44,141 nt of DNA from Tissierellia bacterium (lineage in GTDB: Bacteria; Bacillota; Clostridia; Tissierellales; Tissierellaceae), in assembly GCA_012518035.1 (NCBI GenBank), contig JAAYTL010000049.1, positions 1 through 44,141 on the forward strand, written 5' to 3'. Shown one piece after another: positions 26,301-33,855 of this stretch; positions within the stretch are counted from its first letter, which is position 1; the number at the start of each line of letters is the position of its first letter. The notes below the pieces were generated by a model. The model saw nothing but the letters and a program-made list of their open reading frames with translations. It did not search any database and was not told the origin of the DNA. The position numbers and the translations under genes were made by a program.

Positions 26301-26581
26301 AAGCTATAGGTTGCTAGGCTTTCCTCAATACCTTGTATTTTATTTATCTCATCTAAGTCTTCCTCAGTTAAACCCAAGGTTGAAACAACCCTAATGTCCA
26401 TCAACTTATAATCATCATAGTATTTATCTGCAGTATTTTTCATTACCTCTGGCGTTATTTTAAGTCCAGTAAAAAAGGCTACCCCTAAGGCAACAATAGA
26501 TAGTATGGAGATAAACCTTCCTAATGATTTTCTGATGTCTCTTAAGGCATCCTTGACTAATGCAGTTTTCCTCACTACCAT
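23369..26581 (-). CDS. ABC transporter permease, FtsX/MacB type with long coiled coil
   Basis: 1070 aa. N-terminal membrane helix (about 20-40), a MacB-like extracytoplasmic region to about 250, then roughly 270 residues of Glu/Lys/Leu heptads (about 255-530) that must form long coiled coils. An FtsX three-helix block follows at about 550-670 (with TMTRMVDEQRTNIGTLKALGY). A second half repeats the N-helix, extracytoplasmic domain and FtsX block, ending MVESLKSVD. It overlaps the upstream ATPase gene by 7 bases. Such permeases work as mechanotransducers rather than channels, often for peptide or lipoprotein handling; the substrate is unknown. Confidence 0.85.
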   Translation of the reverse strand: MVVRKTALVKDALRDIRKSLGRFISILSIVALGVAFFTGLKITPEVMKNTADKYYDDYKLMDIRVVSTLGLTEEDLDEINKIQGIEESLATYSLDALAMLNDRETVIRVHSYISPNQINGMRLLEGRYPERANECLVEVIDENFVSLPLGERISLYLPKDDDLGEDLENTEFTVVGRVQVPYYLSFEKGNSPIGNGKVGTYIIVPQENFKLDAYTDIYLTVQGAREYNSYRDEYFDLINPILADLEDLAEIREEARYDEIVDEARKELEDGKKEYFEGKAEAEEKLADALKELEDAEKEIADGERELEKKEKDFHRTIKEAKEELAKAEAELTEGEKELEKGIVDFNNKKLQAEEEFKLAEAELKKGEDAIILLEEQISQLNTALENPYLPEEQKISLSMELMRAEAILSETTKQVESGKRELEAGKQALMEGEEELNRNIQGLKEARATLEEEKVNLANGEKEGLQEINKAKRDLAKAKEDLEEGWEEYHESKLEVEEELEEAWAEILDAEKEIQDIPEAQWYVLDRESHYSYMDYGGAADRIDAIAKVFPFFFVLVAALVTLTTMTRMVDEQRTNIGTLKALGYDKGDISFKYIIYALTATVLGCLVGVAVGYTIFPTIIFNAFGINYALPPVELVFNPGLALIVSSVAVMLITMTAFMACSSELKENAASLMRPKAPRIGKTVILEKIPFIWNRFNFSYKVTMRNLLRYKRRFFMTVFGIAGSTALLLTGFGVRDSIRSVVDRQFGEIFAYDISIGIEEDGLDKLYEFPEITDFALLHREGGSISNENGKKDLSVVVPKDNDVITELIRLRHPKTKEEIRIPDEGIVISKQVSNALDIRVGDTITFINSEDEEALVEVNAITENYTSNYAYISKEYYSKLFNGELEYNEAVGKLISMTKMAEDNLSRELLEEEGIISVSFNSIVKEDFDEMIASLGYVVLVIIVSAGALAFVVLYNLTNVNISERVREIATIKVLGFYDPEVSMYIYRENIILTFIGTMVGLVMGIYLHRYIMTTVEMDNIMFGLDLEPISYVYSVLLTLLFAVMVNAFMHYKLRRIPMVESLKSVD

Positions 26582-27279
26582 TCAATCCTTTCTACTGGAA
26601 TAGGATTATCATTAATGGTTTGACTATCAACGATTCCATTTCTAATTCTTATGACCTTATCTCCCATCGGGGCTATGGCTAGATTATGGGTGATGACTAC
26701 AATGGTCATGCCCATTTCCCTACCTGTATCCTGTAGTAATTTTAATATGGATTTACCAGTATTATAATCCAAGGCACCGGTGGGCTCATCGCATAGGAGG
26801 AGCTTGGGATTCTTGGCCAAGGCCCTTGCTATGGCTACTCTTTGCTGCTCCCCTCCAGATAGTTGGGATGGGAAGTTCTTGCTTCTATGGCTTAGTCCCA
26901 CTGCATCTAGGACCTCTTTGGGATCCAAGGGGTTCTCACATATCTGGGTTGCAAGCTCTATATTTTCCAGGGCAGTTAGGTTTTGTACCAGATTATAGAA
27001 TTGGAAAACAAAACCTATATCATGTCTCCTATAGGTGATTAAGTCCTTGTGGGAAAATTTGCTAACCTCCCTACCATCAACTGTAATCTTTCCAGATGTT
27101 GCTGTATCCATGCCACCCAATATATTTAAAATGGTGCTCTTACCAGCCCCACTTGGGCCAGCTATTATTACAAACTCTCCCTTGTCAATGGAAAAATTCA
27201 CCCCATTCAGGGCATTAATCTCCACTTCCCCCATTTTGTAGACCTTTTTCACATCTTTAAATTCTATATATTTATCCAT
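26575..27279 (-). CDS. ABC transporter ATP-binding protein (MacB/LolD type)
   Basis: 234 aa. Walker [15 protein letters not shown]-loop [18 protein letters not shown], signature [15 protein letters not shown], Walker [13 protein letters not shown], and H-loop VVITHN are all intact. It is the partner of the coiled-coil FtsX permease encoded directly downstream with overlapping ends, so the two form one transporter. The ATG follows AGGAG at 7-base spacing. No two-component system is adjacent, unlike many antibiotic-resistance relatives. Confidence 0.92.
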   Translation of the reverse strand: MDKYIEFKDVKKVYKMGEVEINALNGVNFSIDKGEFVIIAGPSGAGKSTILNILGGMDTATSGKITVDGREVSKFSHKDLITYRRHDIGFVFQFYNLVQNLTALENIELATQICENPLDPKEVLDAVGLSHRSKNFPSQLSGGEQQRVAIARALAKNPKLLLCDEPTGALDYNTGKSILKLLQDTGREMGMTIVVITHNLAIAPMGDKVIRIRNGIVDSQTINDNPIPVERIEW

Positions 27280-27391
27280 AAACCTACTCCTATCAACAAA
27301 TTGGTAATAATATACTGTAAACCAGATACACCAATAATTATATCATCAGAAGGTTAGATTAACAACGAAAGTCTTTACTTACTGATAATTT

Positions 27392-27425
27392 AAAACCCTA
27401 TTGGAAAGTATCCAATAGGGTTTTT
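27392..27425 (-). terminator. Intrinsic terminator after the FMN-binding lipoprotein
   Basis: Perfect stem AAAACCCTATTGGA / TCCAATAGGGTTTT with a 5-base loop; T-runs exist on both strands, so it may be bidirectional. Confidence 0.85.
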
Positions 27426-27445
27426 CTGTAAACTTTTAAGAGGTC

Positions 27446-27847
27446 TTATTTGTTTAATGCTTCCTTAACCAAGGCCTTAAACTGCTCAGCACTTGATGTA
27501 GCCCCTGAGACCGCATCTATTTCGTCCACGTCCTGCCTTTTTATAAGGGCATTTTCTAATTGCTCATAGGCCTCAGCTGGACTTATACCTGAAGCAGCCT
27601 TCATGTTAGCGGCATACTCTTCATCTTCAGATTTTAGTTGGTTGTCTTCATTGATTTCGTCATAGTCAACGGATGTGATTTTACCACCCTCAACTACTAT
27701 CTCTACTCTACCCCTCCAGCCCCTTTCATCGGGTTCACTTTCTGCTGTATATGTTCCATCCTCATATTTAGCATCATTTGAGGCACAGCCTACAAGCACT
27801 GCTAATACCAAGGTAAGTATTAGACCGAATATTAAAGCTCTCTTCAT
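27446..27847 (-). CDS. FMN-binding domain lipoprotein
   Basis: 133 aa from the ATG at 27847, with another ATG just before it and a GTG at 27856; AGAGGTG is the ribosome site. A lipoprotein signal ends LVGC with Cys21. The mature part is one FMN_bind domain (related to NqrC/RnfG) with GKITSVDYDEINEDN and SGATSS near the end, where Thr117 is the predicted covalent-FMN site. It would carry electrons on the outer face of the membrane after flavinylation by ApbE. It stands alone with its own terminator. Its partner is not evident; the Nqr-like operon is 19 kb away. Confidence 0.88.
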   Translation of the reverse strand: MKRALIFGLILTLVLAVLVGCASNDAKYEDGTYTAESEPDERGWRGRVEIVVEGGKITSVDYDEINEDNQLKSEDEEYAANMKAASGISPAEAYEQLENALIKRQDVDEIDAVSGATSSAEQFKALVKEALNK

Positions 27848-27977
27848 CATTAACACCTCTGTCCTTAAAATATATTAGCACAGACAAGAAAATGGATAAT
27901 ATATTGTCAGTGTCAAATATATATTACCCATTTAATGTTTTTTCTATCAAATTAAAATTTACTTTCCTAGAGCCTGC

Positions 27978-29120
27978 TTAGGCAGTTAGATTTTTCTTTA
28001 CCAGCCTCTTCCTGACAAAATCTCCTAATAGTACATATAGAATCGAGAATATAGGTATAAATAGGATTATGCCCATTATACCCATAAGGCTACCACCCAG
28101 GGTAACTGCAACTAAGGTCCATAGGGATGGTAAGCCAGATGCCTTACCTACTACTTGGGGATATATGAGGTTTCCTTCAATTTGTTGGATAATTATAAAC
28201 ATGACCACAAACCATAAGGCCATCTTAGGATTAATAACTAGAATCAAGAAGGCCCCTATAAAACATCCAAAAAAGGCTCCTACGATGGGGACTATGGATG
28301 TTACAGCAATGGTGACACTTATCATCAAAGCATAGGGGAATTTGAATATAGTCATGGCTATAAAGAACATAACACCTAGTATAATAACTTCAAGTAATTG
28401 GCCATGTAGGAAACCTGAAAAAGCGGTGTTTGACAGATTGGCTAGGTAAAACAATCTATTAGCCACCTTCTCAGGGAATATAGCCAGGGTTAAATTCTTA
28501 GTCTGCCCAATAAGCTTTTCCTTTTGAAATAGGATGTAGATTGAAAAAACAAAGGCCAGGGCAAAGGTAATTGTACCACTCACTATGGACATGGATATGT
28601 TAAGAGTGGACTCTAAAACTGCAATTATGCTGCCCTTAGTAAATTCGATGACCTTGTCCTTCAAACTATTCCAATTGAAATCTATGTAGCCTACCCATTC
28701 CATCAGCCTTGGATTGTCCTCTAAAAGAGAGGTTACAAAGGATTGAACTCTTTCAATCATTGCGGGACTTCTTTCAACTAGATCTGTAAAAGTGTTTATA
28801 AGTTCTGGGATTATAATAAAGGAAATGGTTATGAATACCAAAATAAAGATAATTAAGGTTATAGTAAAACTAATACCCCGCTTCAGACCATCATGTTTTC
28901 TAAGTATGGTTTTATTCCAGGGAATCTTAGTCTCAAAAAAGTTCATAGGGCCTTTTAAGATAAAGGTAATAACTAGACCCAAGATAAAGGGGGATAAAAT
29001 AGATAGCCCCTGCTTTAAAACATGGACAACTGCTACTATGTTATCCAATAACCACATAAGTATTATTGCAAAACTTATTAAAAATAAGGCTCTTTTTACA
29101 AATCTAGAATCTAAATCCAT
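27978..29120 (-). CDS. AI-2E family transporter (intact)
   Basis: 380 aa, full family length. About eight membrane helices with the characteristic late block FPYALMISVTIAVTSIVPIVG, FIIIQQIEGNLIYPQVVG and SLWTLVAVTLGGSLMGIMGI. The family was named for autoinducer-2 export but includes Na+/H+ antiporters and sporulation proteins, so the substrate cannot be stated. It is separate from the truncated paralogue at 22851. The ribosome site AGGAATATTA is weak to moderate. It follows the DnaJ-domain gene by 35 bases and may share its transcript. Confidence 0.88.
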   Translation of the reverse strand: MDLDSRFVKRALFLISFAIILMWLLDNIVAVVHVLKQGLSILSPFILGLVITFILKGPMNFFETKIPWNKTILRKHDGLKRGISFTITLIIFILVFITISFIIIPELINTFTDLVERSPAMIERVQSFVTSLLEDNPRLMEWVGYIDFNWNSLKDKVIEFTKGSIIAVLESTLNISMSIVSGTITFALAFVFSIYILFQKEKLIGQTKNLTLAIFPEKVANRLFYLANLSNTAFSGFLHGQLLEVIILGVMFFIAMTIFKFPYALMISVTIAVTSIVPIVGAFFGCFIGAFLILVINPKMALWFVVMFIIIQQIEGNLIYPQVVGKASGLPSLWTLVAVTLGGSLMGIMGIILFIPIFSILYVLLGDFVRKRLVKKNLTA

Positions 29121-29155
29121 TAATATTCCTACTCTCTTAATAGGTATTTTCTAAC

Positions 29156-29941
29156 TTAATTATGTAAGGACTTATATCTTTCTATATTAGCATCGCTTAA
29201 GAATTCATTAGCATCATTTATTTTTTGGAAGATTTCCTTGGCATTAGGTGACTTATTCAAGTCAGGATGATACTCCTTGGCCTTCCTTCTATAGGCTAGT
29301 TTTATCTGGTATTTGTCAGCATCATATGGGACACCTAACAAATCGCAGCTCTCTTCATACTTTTTCTTAAACTCTATAGAAGGGTCAGCATAATATTGAC
29401 CACCATAGTCATATCCTCCATAGCTATAGCCACCAGTGCCTCTTTGATAGTTTTGATACTCATACCACTGTTTGAATCTTTCTTCCCACTGTCGCTGCTG
29501 TTCTTCCTGTCTTTTTTCTTGTTCTCGCCTCAGCCTTTCCGCTTCCATCCTCTTGTACCTATTTCCATAACCACCAAAGGAGTCGTATCTAGCCTTTCTA
29601 CCATGGATGAGGCTATCAGCCCTATCAAATAAATACTCTGTAATTATATACTTAATATATTTTAAATATGAAACAAACTTAGTCCCCAAGATAGGGATTA
29701 TGATTAATAATAATATAAAGCTAGTAATAACTGGATTAAATAGTAAGGCGAGCGCATAGGGAGAAAACAAGAACAAAAATAAACAGCCTCCCATGCTTAT
29801 GAGGCCAATAAGACCCCTTCCGATTGACCTGACTAATGAAACTATGATTTCAAATATATTAATGATGACATCAAAAATAAATGAAATAAATTTAGTGACT
29901 CCATTAAGAATCTTGCCTAAAAATTTCTTGATTAAACCCAT
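29156..29941 (-). CDS. Membrane-anchored DnaJ-domain protein
   Basis: 261 aa. Two or three N-terminal hydrophobic segments (about 15-105) are followed by a charged stretch rich in Arg/Glu/Gln (about 128-160), a Tyr/Gly-rich linker (GGYSYGGYDYGGQYY), and a J-domain over about 195-258 with the essential HPD at 225-227. The J-domain is at the C-terminus rather than the N-terminus, so this is a type III J-protein that would recruit DnaK to the membrane. No zinc fingers or client-binding domain are seen. Its client is unknown. Confidence 0.87.
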   Translation of the reverse strand: MGLIKKFLGKILNGVTKFISFIFDVIINIFEIIVSLVRSIGRGLIGLISMGGCLFLFLFSPYALALLFNPVITSFILLLIIIPILGTKFVSYLKYIKYIITEYLFDRADSLIHGRKARYDSFGGYGNRYKRMEAERLRREQEKRQEEQQRQWEERFKQWYEYQNYQRGTGGYSYGGYDYGGQYYADPSIEFKKKYEESCDLLGVPYDADKYQIKLAYRRKAKEYHPDLNKSPNAKEIFQKINDANEFLSDANIERYKSLHN

Positions 29942-30118
29942 GATGTACTATACCTCTTCCTATCAATCAGTTTACCATCTCATTATATATAATCACATTA
30001 TAATAACTTTTTCAATAGTTTGAACTTAATTATTTGTCTTTAAGATATGCAAAGACCTTGGTTAGGTCTGAAGCAATCATAAAGTATCAGATTAATTAAT
30101 TACTTAAAAGCTTTTGTT

Positions 30119-30131
30119 GATAACGGTTATC
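30119..30131. promoter_or_regulatory. Fur/PerR-like inverted repeat upstream of the FMN reductase gene
   Basis: GATAAC-G-GTTATC is a perfect 13-base palindrome 88 bases before the start codon. With flanks it reads TGATAACGGTTATCT, close to the 7-1-7 pattern of Fur-family operators (TGATAATNATTATCA). Regulation by such a protein is inferred only. Confidence 0.35.
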
Positions 30132-30218
30132 TTTTACTTTTATGGGTATATTCTTAATAGTTTAGAAAAATTATGAATTGCTAATAATATAAATAAAAAA
30201 TAAAATGGAGGTAATAAG

Positions 30219-30776
30219 ATGACAAAGATAGCTATAATACTTGGATCAACCAGACCAGGAAGAATAGGCGAGCAGGTAGCAAAATGGGTATTGGAAAATG
30301 CAAAAAAGAGAAGTGATGCAGAGTTTGAACTAGTTGATGTTGCTGACTACGATTTACCCCTACTAGATGAGCCCATGCCACCTGGATATAGACAATACAC
30401 TAAGGACCATACCTTTAGATGGTCAGAGAAAATTGAGGAATTTGATGGGTTCATAATGGTAACTGCAGAATATAATCACGGTATACCTGGAGCTTTGAAA
30501 AATGCCATCGACTATTTATTCGAGGAGTGGAATCATAAGGCAGTAGGCTTTGTAAGCTATGGTAGTGCCATGGGAGTTAGGTCGGTAGAGCATCTCAGAC
30601 TTGTGTCAGCAGAATTAATGATGGCAGATGTCCGCCAACAAGTGATGTTATCACTCTTTACTGACTTCGAGGACATGAGTAAATTCAAACCCCAAGATTA
30701 TCATCTAGAATCACTAAATTCTCTTTTTGACCAAGTAATAGCTTGGAGTAATGCCTTGAAGGTATTAAGAAAATAA
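30219..30776 (+). CDS. NADPH-dependent FMN reductase (flavodoxin-like fold)
   Basis: 185 aa. Flavodoxin-like fold with the phosphate-binding start TKIAIILGSTRPGRIGEQVA and the flavin loop VTAEYNHGIPGALKNAIDYL, which identify the NADPH-dependent FMN reductase/quinone reductase family. Expected role: reduction of FMN, quinones or azo compounds, with possible protection from redox stress. The ATG follows GGAGGTAATAAG. It is monocistronic with a strong terminator; a Fur/PerR-like palindrome lies upstream. Confidence 0.92.
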   Translation: MTKIAIILGSTRPGRIGEQVAKWVLENAKKRSDAEFELVDVADYDLPLLDEPMPPGYRQYTKDHTFRWSEKIEEFDGFIMVTAEYNHGIPGALKNAIDYLFEEWNHKAVGFVSYGSAMGVRSVEHLRLVSAELMMADVRQQVMLSLFTDFEDMSKFKPQDYHLESLNSLFDQVIAWSNALKVLRK

Positions 30777-30792
30777 GATTTAGTTCATTTGA

Positions 30793-30825
30793 GGGATATA
30801 TTGCAAAGACAATATATCCCTTCTT
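30793..30825 (+). terminator. Intrinsic terminator of the FMN reductase gene
   Basis: Perfect 11-base-pair stem GGGATATATTG / CAATATATCCC with a 6-base loop, followed by TTCTTC on the plus strand. Confidence 0.8.
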
Positions 30826-30847
30826 CATGTCTATTAACCTATATTTA

Positions 30848-30906
30848 TAATATCATTTAGATATTCATCTAATATCATTGACATGTATCTAAGTTTGTAG
30901 TAATAT
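30848..30906 (+). promoter_or_regulatory. Promoter with direct-repeat operator of the ArsR-type/ABC operon
   Basis: Consensus -35 TTGACA (30878-30883), 17-base spacer, -10 TAATAT (30901-30906). Two copies of TAATATCATT (30848-30857 and 30870-30879) lie 22 bases apart; the second overlaps the -35. AGATATTCATCT between them is an inverted repeat. The arrangement suggests binding of the regulator encoded next, which is an inference. Confidence 0.65.
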
Positions 30907-30934
30907 AGGGTCAAATATTAAAGGAGAGGTTTAT

Positions 30935-32020
30935 ATGTTCACTATACACCATGAGCCTAATTGGGTTTATGAGGCTGCAAGTTGTCTGGCCAAAATTAAC
31001 CAGGACAAGGATGAAAATATGCTGGATGAAGATAAAAAGTTTGGCATGACTCGGGAGGAAATGGAAGATTACTTCTCTAACTATGATGAGTATAAGGAAG
31101 CTGTAATATCTGAGCTTAGGCCTATATATGACGAATATCCCCATCTGGGAAAATACTTCCAAGGAACTGACTTAGACAACCTAATTACTACAGTTGCTGG
31201 CTTTCTTACATTTTTCATTGAGGATATATCCACGTTAAAAAATGACCGGGAAGGAATTGATAGGATAGTAAATAAGTCTATGTCCTCCCTATTAGATGAG
31301 CATCTAAAGTTGCCAGAAGATTTGAATCTTGAAATAAGGGATCTAGCTTCCCTATTAGATTATCTAGAGAATGTGGAATTAGAGGATAAAACCAAGCTGC
31401 TCTTAATCAGCCTCTATAATAATCGTTATGAAGTATTAGGGGACCTAGCTGAACTAATAAACCAGTGTATTCCAATTTTAAAGGACCATTTTAATATCAT
31501 AGAGGATGATTTCAAAAGGGCCCTTTCTTCTCTGGGTGACAGGGATAAGTTGAATAGCTTTATGAAGGATACAATCAATGTCCAGTTGGATATACCGGAA
31601 AAGACAGTATTCTATTTTAGTATCTTCAATTCCAACCAAATATCCATTATGGAATCCCATGAAGATAAAGTGATATCATATATAGGAATATTTGTGGAGG
31701 ACTTAATTAAACTGACTGAAAAGAATAAATTCAATGATACTAGGATTCTATCCGACTTAAAGGCCATTAGTGACCCTACAAGACTAAGAATTATAGGCCT
31801 CCTATCGGATAAAAAAATGTACCTTCAGGAGATAGCAGAAGCCCTTGAATTGGCCCCATCTACTATCTCACACCATATACAGATATTGCTGAACACTATG
31901 TTGGTTTCTGTAACAGTGGATGCTATGAACTCGAGGAAGATATTTTATGAGACAAATAAGGATAAGGTTAAGGAATTAGGTGAATCTATCAAAAACCTTG
32001 TTTCAAATAATAGATATTAG
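30935..32020 (+). CDS. ArsR-type winged-helix regulator with large N-terminal sensor-like region
   Basis: 361 aa. The last 85 residues are an ArsR winged helix: LKAISDPTRLRIIGLLSDKK, then LQEIAEALELAPSTISHHIQ as recognition helix, and a wing. The 275-residue N-terminal part is helical, acidic and not recognised in detail; it resembles the uncharacterised extension of some ArsR-family proteins of Firmicutes. There are no metal-binding Cys pairs (no CxC), so a metal sensor is unlikely. The ATG follows AGGAGAGG. It is first in an operon with two ABC half-transporters 11 bases downstream, so it probably controls their expression. Confidence 0.82.
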   Translation: MFTIHHEPNWVYEAASCLAKINQDKDENMLDEDKKFGMTREEMEDYFSNYDEYKEAVISELRPIYDEYPHLGKYFQGTDLDNLITTVAGFLTFFIEDISTLKNDREGIDRIVNKSMSSLLDEHLKLPEDLNLEIRDLASLLDYLENVELEDKTKLLLISLYNNRYEVLGDLAELINQCIPILKDHFNIIEDDFKRALSSLGDRDKLNSFMKDTINVQLDIPEKTVFYFSIFNSNQISIMESHEDKVISYIGIFVEDLIKLTEKNKFNDTRILSDLKAISDPTRLRIIGLLSDKKMYLQEIAEALELAPSTISHHIQILLNTMLVSVTVDAMNSRKIFYETNKDKVKELGESIKNLVSNNRY

Positions 32021-32031
32021 GAGTGACTATT

Positions 32032-33855
32032 ATGGAAAGAAACCCCAATGTTACCTATGGTGAAATGTTAAACAGATTAATTAGGAATATAAGTAAACGA
32101 AATAGGATGATTTTCTTTTATTTTGCTATTTATACTATAGCAGCCTCCATCTATCCATTTTTTTCTATTATTATGCCCAAACTCCTAATCAGCGAATTAA
32201 CCCTGGTAGCAGGGGCTAGCTTAAACAAGATACTGATTATTACCCTAGGTTATTTTCTTTTGACTAGTATCTTTGGCTTTATACGTACCTTTATTCATGA
32301 TCTAGCCTATCCCATGATAACTAAACTAAGGATAGATTATCTAAGGGATGTGTTCGATAAGATTATAAGCATGGATTATAAGTACGCTGAAGATGCTAAC
32401 TTCTTGGAAGAAAACAATAGGGCTATGAGGGCAGCCAGCAGCAACGATGTAGGTATAGAAGGTATATATCATAAGCTCTTTGAAAGCATGGCTATATTTT
32501 TGACCATTCTAGCCCTCACAATTTTTATAGGGGCATTAAATCTATGGATTCTTTTTGGGCTTATTCTCAACATAATAGCTACAGTATATATAAATAATAG
32601 GGTACATGAATACCAATATGAAATGAAGGGTAAACTGGGCCATGCCGAAAGAAGGAAGAATTATTACTATAAGACAACCCATGATTTTGGTTACGGTAAG
32701 GATATTAGAATATATAGCTTAAAGGATAGAATCTTATCGAATTATAATAAGGAGATTGAAAATCTAGTTGCCCTACATAGAAAAATAAGAAACAAGGAGT
32801 ATTTATTGGGTTTTCTAGGCCTGGGGACTCTATTAATAAGTAGTTCCCTGACCTATGGCATCCTAATATATATGGCTTTTAATGGAATGACTATAGCGGA
32901 TTTTTCCATGTATCTTGCTGCCATAACCAACCTGTCCCTTCTAATGAAGTCTTTTGCAGATAATATCTCCTTTATTATCAGCGAAGGTAGGTATGTCAGG
33001 GATTTCTATGAATTTTTAGATAGGAATTTAGGTGGGTCAGGCGGTCACAGGGGTCCTATTGAGAATGATACCCTAGATATTGAGTTTAAGAATGTTAGCT
33101 TTAAATATCCTAAAACAGATAAATATATCTTTAAGAATCTAAATTTTAAGATCAACAAGGGTGAGAGGCTGGCCATTGTCGGGGTTAATGGGGCTGGTAA
33201 AAGTACCTTGGTGAAATTGATGACAGGACTCTTTGATGTCACTGAGGGGGAAATTTTAATAAACGGAGTCCCCATTAAAGAATTCAGTAAAAAAGCCCTC
33301 TACTCTATGTTTTCTGTGGTCTTCCAAGATGTAAATATATTGGCCTTTACTATAGCAGAAAATATAGCCTGTTCTTCAGATAACTTAGATAGGAATCGTA
33401 TCCTTACAGCATTAGACAGGGTGGGTTTAGGTCAAAAGATAAAGAATCTGCCTAAGGGCTTGGACCAAATGATGTTAAAGGTAATTGAAGAAGACGGAGT
33501 AGAGTTTTCCGGCGGAGAAAGCCAGAAATTAGTTATAGCCAGGGGGCTTTATAAGGATGCAAATATGGTAATCATGGATGAACCTACTGCTGCCCTAGAT
33601 GCCTTGGCAGAAGCAGAGATTTATGAGAATTTTAGCGAGCTGGTAAAGGGAAAAACTGCCCTATATATCTCCCATAGATTAGCCAGCACTAAATTCTGCG
33701 ATAAAATCATCCTTCTAGATAAGGAGGGTATTAGGGAATATGGTAGTCATGATGAGCTCATCAAGAAAAAGGGAGCCTATTATGAGATGTTTACCATCCA
33801 GGGCAAATATTACAATCAAGGGGGTAGCAAAGATGAAGCATATGCAGAAGCTTAA
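32032..33855 (+). CDS. ABC exporter half-transporter, first subunit
   Basis: 607 aa from the ATG at 32032 with AGGAG at 8-base spacing; a GTG at 32023 is upstream of it. About six membrane helices in residues 20-310, then an ATPase domain with Walker A GVNGAGKST (about 384-392), signature FSGGESQKL in place of LSGGQ, Walker B MVIMDEPTAALD with the catalytic Glu kept, and H-loop ISHRLAS. It belongs to the MdlB/lantibiotic-type exporter group. Together with the next gene, which overlaps it by 23 bases, it should form a heterodimer. The substrate is unknown; peptides or drugs are candidates. Confidence 0.88.
   Translation: MERNPNVTYGEMLNRLIRNISKRNRMIFFYFAIYTIAASIYPFFSIIMPKLLISELTLVAGASLNKILIITLGYFLLTSIFGFIRTFIHDLAYPMITKLRIDYLRDVFDKIISMDYKYAEDANFLEENNRAMRAASSNDVGIEGIYHKLFESMAIFLTILALTIFIGALNLWILFGLILNIIATVYINNRVHEYQYEMKGKLGHAERRKNYYYKTTHDFGYGKDIRIYSLKDRILSNYNKEIENLVALHRKIRNKEYLLGFLGLGTLLISSSLTYGILIYMAFNGMTIADFSMYLAAITNLSLLMKSFADNISFIISEGRYVRDFYEFLDRNLGGSGGHRGPIENDTLDIEFKNVSFKYPKTDKYIFKNLNFKINKGERLAIVGVNGAGKSTLVKLMTGLFDVTEGEILINGVPIKEFSKKALYSMFSVVFQDVNILAFTIAENIACSSDNLDRNRILTALDRVGLGQKIKNLPKGLDQMMLKVIEEDGVEFSGGESQKLVIARGLYKDANMVIMDEPTAALDALAEAEIYENFSELVKGKTALYISHRLASTKFCDKIILLDKEGIREYGSHDELIKKKGAYYEMFTIQGKYYNQGGSKDEAYAEA

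Noticed and set aside
30935-32020. Metal-sensing ArsR/SmtB repressor
   Set aside because: No Cys or His metal site of that family is visible and the neighbours are ABC exporters without metal-transport features.
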